The notes under the pieces: generated by a model
Seen by the model: the letters and a program-made list of their open reading frames with translations, nothing else
Told to the model about the DNA's origin: nothing
Databases searched by the model: none
Shown: in pieces, positions 4,646 through 5,038 of the stretch
How the letters are laid out: each line of letters starts with the position of its first letter
How positions within the stretch are numbered: position 1 is the first letter of the stretch
Assembly (NCBI GenBank): GCA_039922235.1
Contig: JBDSAJ010000392.1
Location: forward strand, 1 to 5,038
Direction of reading: 5' to 3'
DNA: 5,038 nt
Origin: Umezawaea sp039922235
Lineage (GTDB): Bacteria > Actinomycetota > Actinomycetes > Mycobacteriales > Pseudonocardiaceae
Program-made: the position numbers and the translations under genes

Positions 4646-5038
4646 TCATCCGCCGGGAACCCAGCCGAGCCCGCGCGCACGGCCGAGCAGCGAGCCAATC
4701 CGTCCACGCACCGCGATCTCGGCGGCCTCGCGCACCGGCGGCACCGAGGCCGGCGCCTCGGTGACCTCCGCGAGGTCGAGCAGCGCGGTCGCGTACGCCA
4801 ACCTCCTCGGTGCCCCCGCAGCAGCCGCACGGCCTCCTGGAGGTCGCCGGGGTCACCGCAGGCGCCGCGCGGCCCAGGTGCGCCCGGCCGAGCACGCTCG
4901 GCACCACCCAGGCACGAGCGTGGGTGAGTTCCTCGGCGCACAGCCGAGCGGCACCTTCGACGTCACCGCACGCGCGCGGGGCCCTCGCGGCCACCGAACG
5001 CCACGCCAGCATGGCGGGGTTGAGCCAACCGTGGGCGT
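4646..5038 (-). pseudogene. LAL-type regulator, C-terminal helical-repeat fragment (runs off window)
   Basis: Minus-strand sequence from the window edge reads 'NPAMLAWRSVAARAPRACGD', 'AARLCAEELTHARAW' and 'PSVLGRAHLGRAA'. After a frame change comes 'GDPGDLQEAVRLLRG', and after another 'LAYATALLDLAEV' and 'PPVREAAEIAV'. This is the typical TPR-like C-terminal half of LAL regulators. It then loses similarity and stops at TGA 4646-4648 without reaching the LuxR helix-turn-helix. The stop lies five bases before the ATG of the second LAL fragment at 4640. Either two neighbouring LAL genes both decayed, or one gene was cut and its pieces rejoined in a new order. The 5' part is outside the window, so total length is unknown. 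Confidence 0.7.

Noticed and set aside
1..5038. CRISPR array or tRNA gene
   Set aside because: I saw no regularly spaced direct repeats and no cloverleaf with the conserved GGTTCGA-type arm; the GGTTCGG at 44-50 belongs to the end of intron domain V.

Overview
The window is high-GC DNA with actinomycete-style codon use, strong GGAGG ribosome sites and a LuxR-type regulator of the large ATP-binding (LAL) class. A filamentous actinomycete (Streptomyces or Amycolatopsis/Pseudonocardiales type) is the likely host. The genus is inference, since no rRNA or housekeeping marker is present. The window looks like an accessory region: one intact cluster of three small secreted-protein genes sits between mobile-element debris on the left and decayed genes on the right.

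Left (1-1207). The window opens inside the 3' end of a group II intron: a textbook 34-nt domain V followed by a domain VI hairpin. The intron runs straight into the body of an IS701-family transposase that has lost its N-terminus, so the intron appears to be inserted in the transposase gene. The conserved C-terminal tail of the transposase lies in the -1 frame. A GGGAAAA slippery heptamer and a small hairpin lie in the correct phase before it, so this is either programmed -1 frameshifting or an indel. Against the IS701 end, on the minus strand, lies the 5' stub of a second insertion sequence: about 19 codons of transposase preceded by a 60-bp imperfect palindrome that buries its Shine-Dalgarno site.

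Centre (1208-3163). About 400 bp of leader or intergenic DNA precede three co-directional genes at 1620-2117, 2132-2614 and 2643-3053. Each encodes a signal peptide and a small mature domain ending in the same 26-residue block (G-D-G-G-x-x-N-W-[GA]-[FY]-x-G ... R/E-x-x-G-x-x-V-x-F). This block, and the upstream 'YNV' strand region, match my memory of the Bacillus YvgO family (secreted stress-response/antifungal protein). The genes are tightly spaced, with the second translationally coupled to the first, and they end at a strong intrinsic terminator. They form one operon of divergent paralogues. The third is shortened, has lost the W-F of the motif and has gained two cysteines.

Right (3164-5038). 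This part is largely a gene graveyard. It holds the start of a secreted ORF with a TTG start that runs into a perfect 45-bp palindrome, a frameshifted C-terminal piece of a metallo-beta-lactamase-fold hydrolase (minus strand), a 45-codon plus-strand ORF of unknown function, and two LAL regulator fragments (minus strand) with several frameshifts. One LAL fragment joins a Walker A N-terminus to a LuxR helix-turn-helix C-terminus with almost the whole middle missing. The many frameshifts could be decay or sequencing error; I read them as decay because large segments are missing as well.
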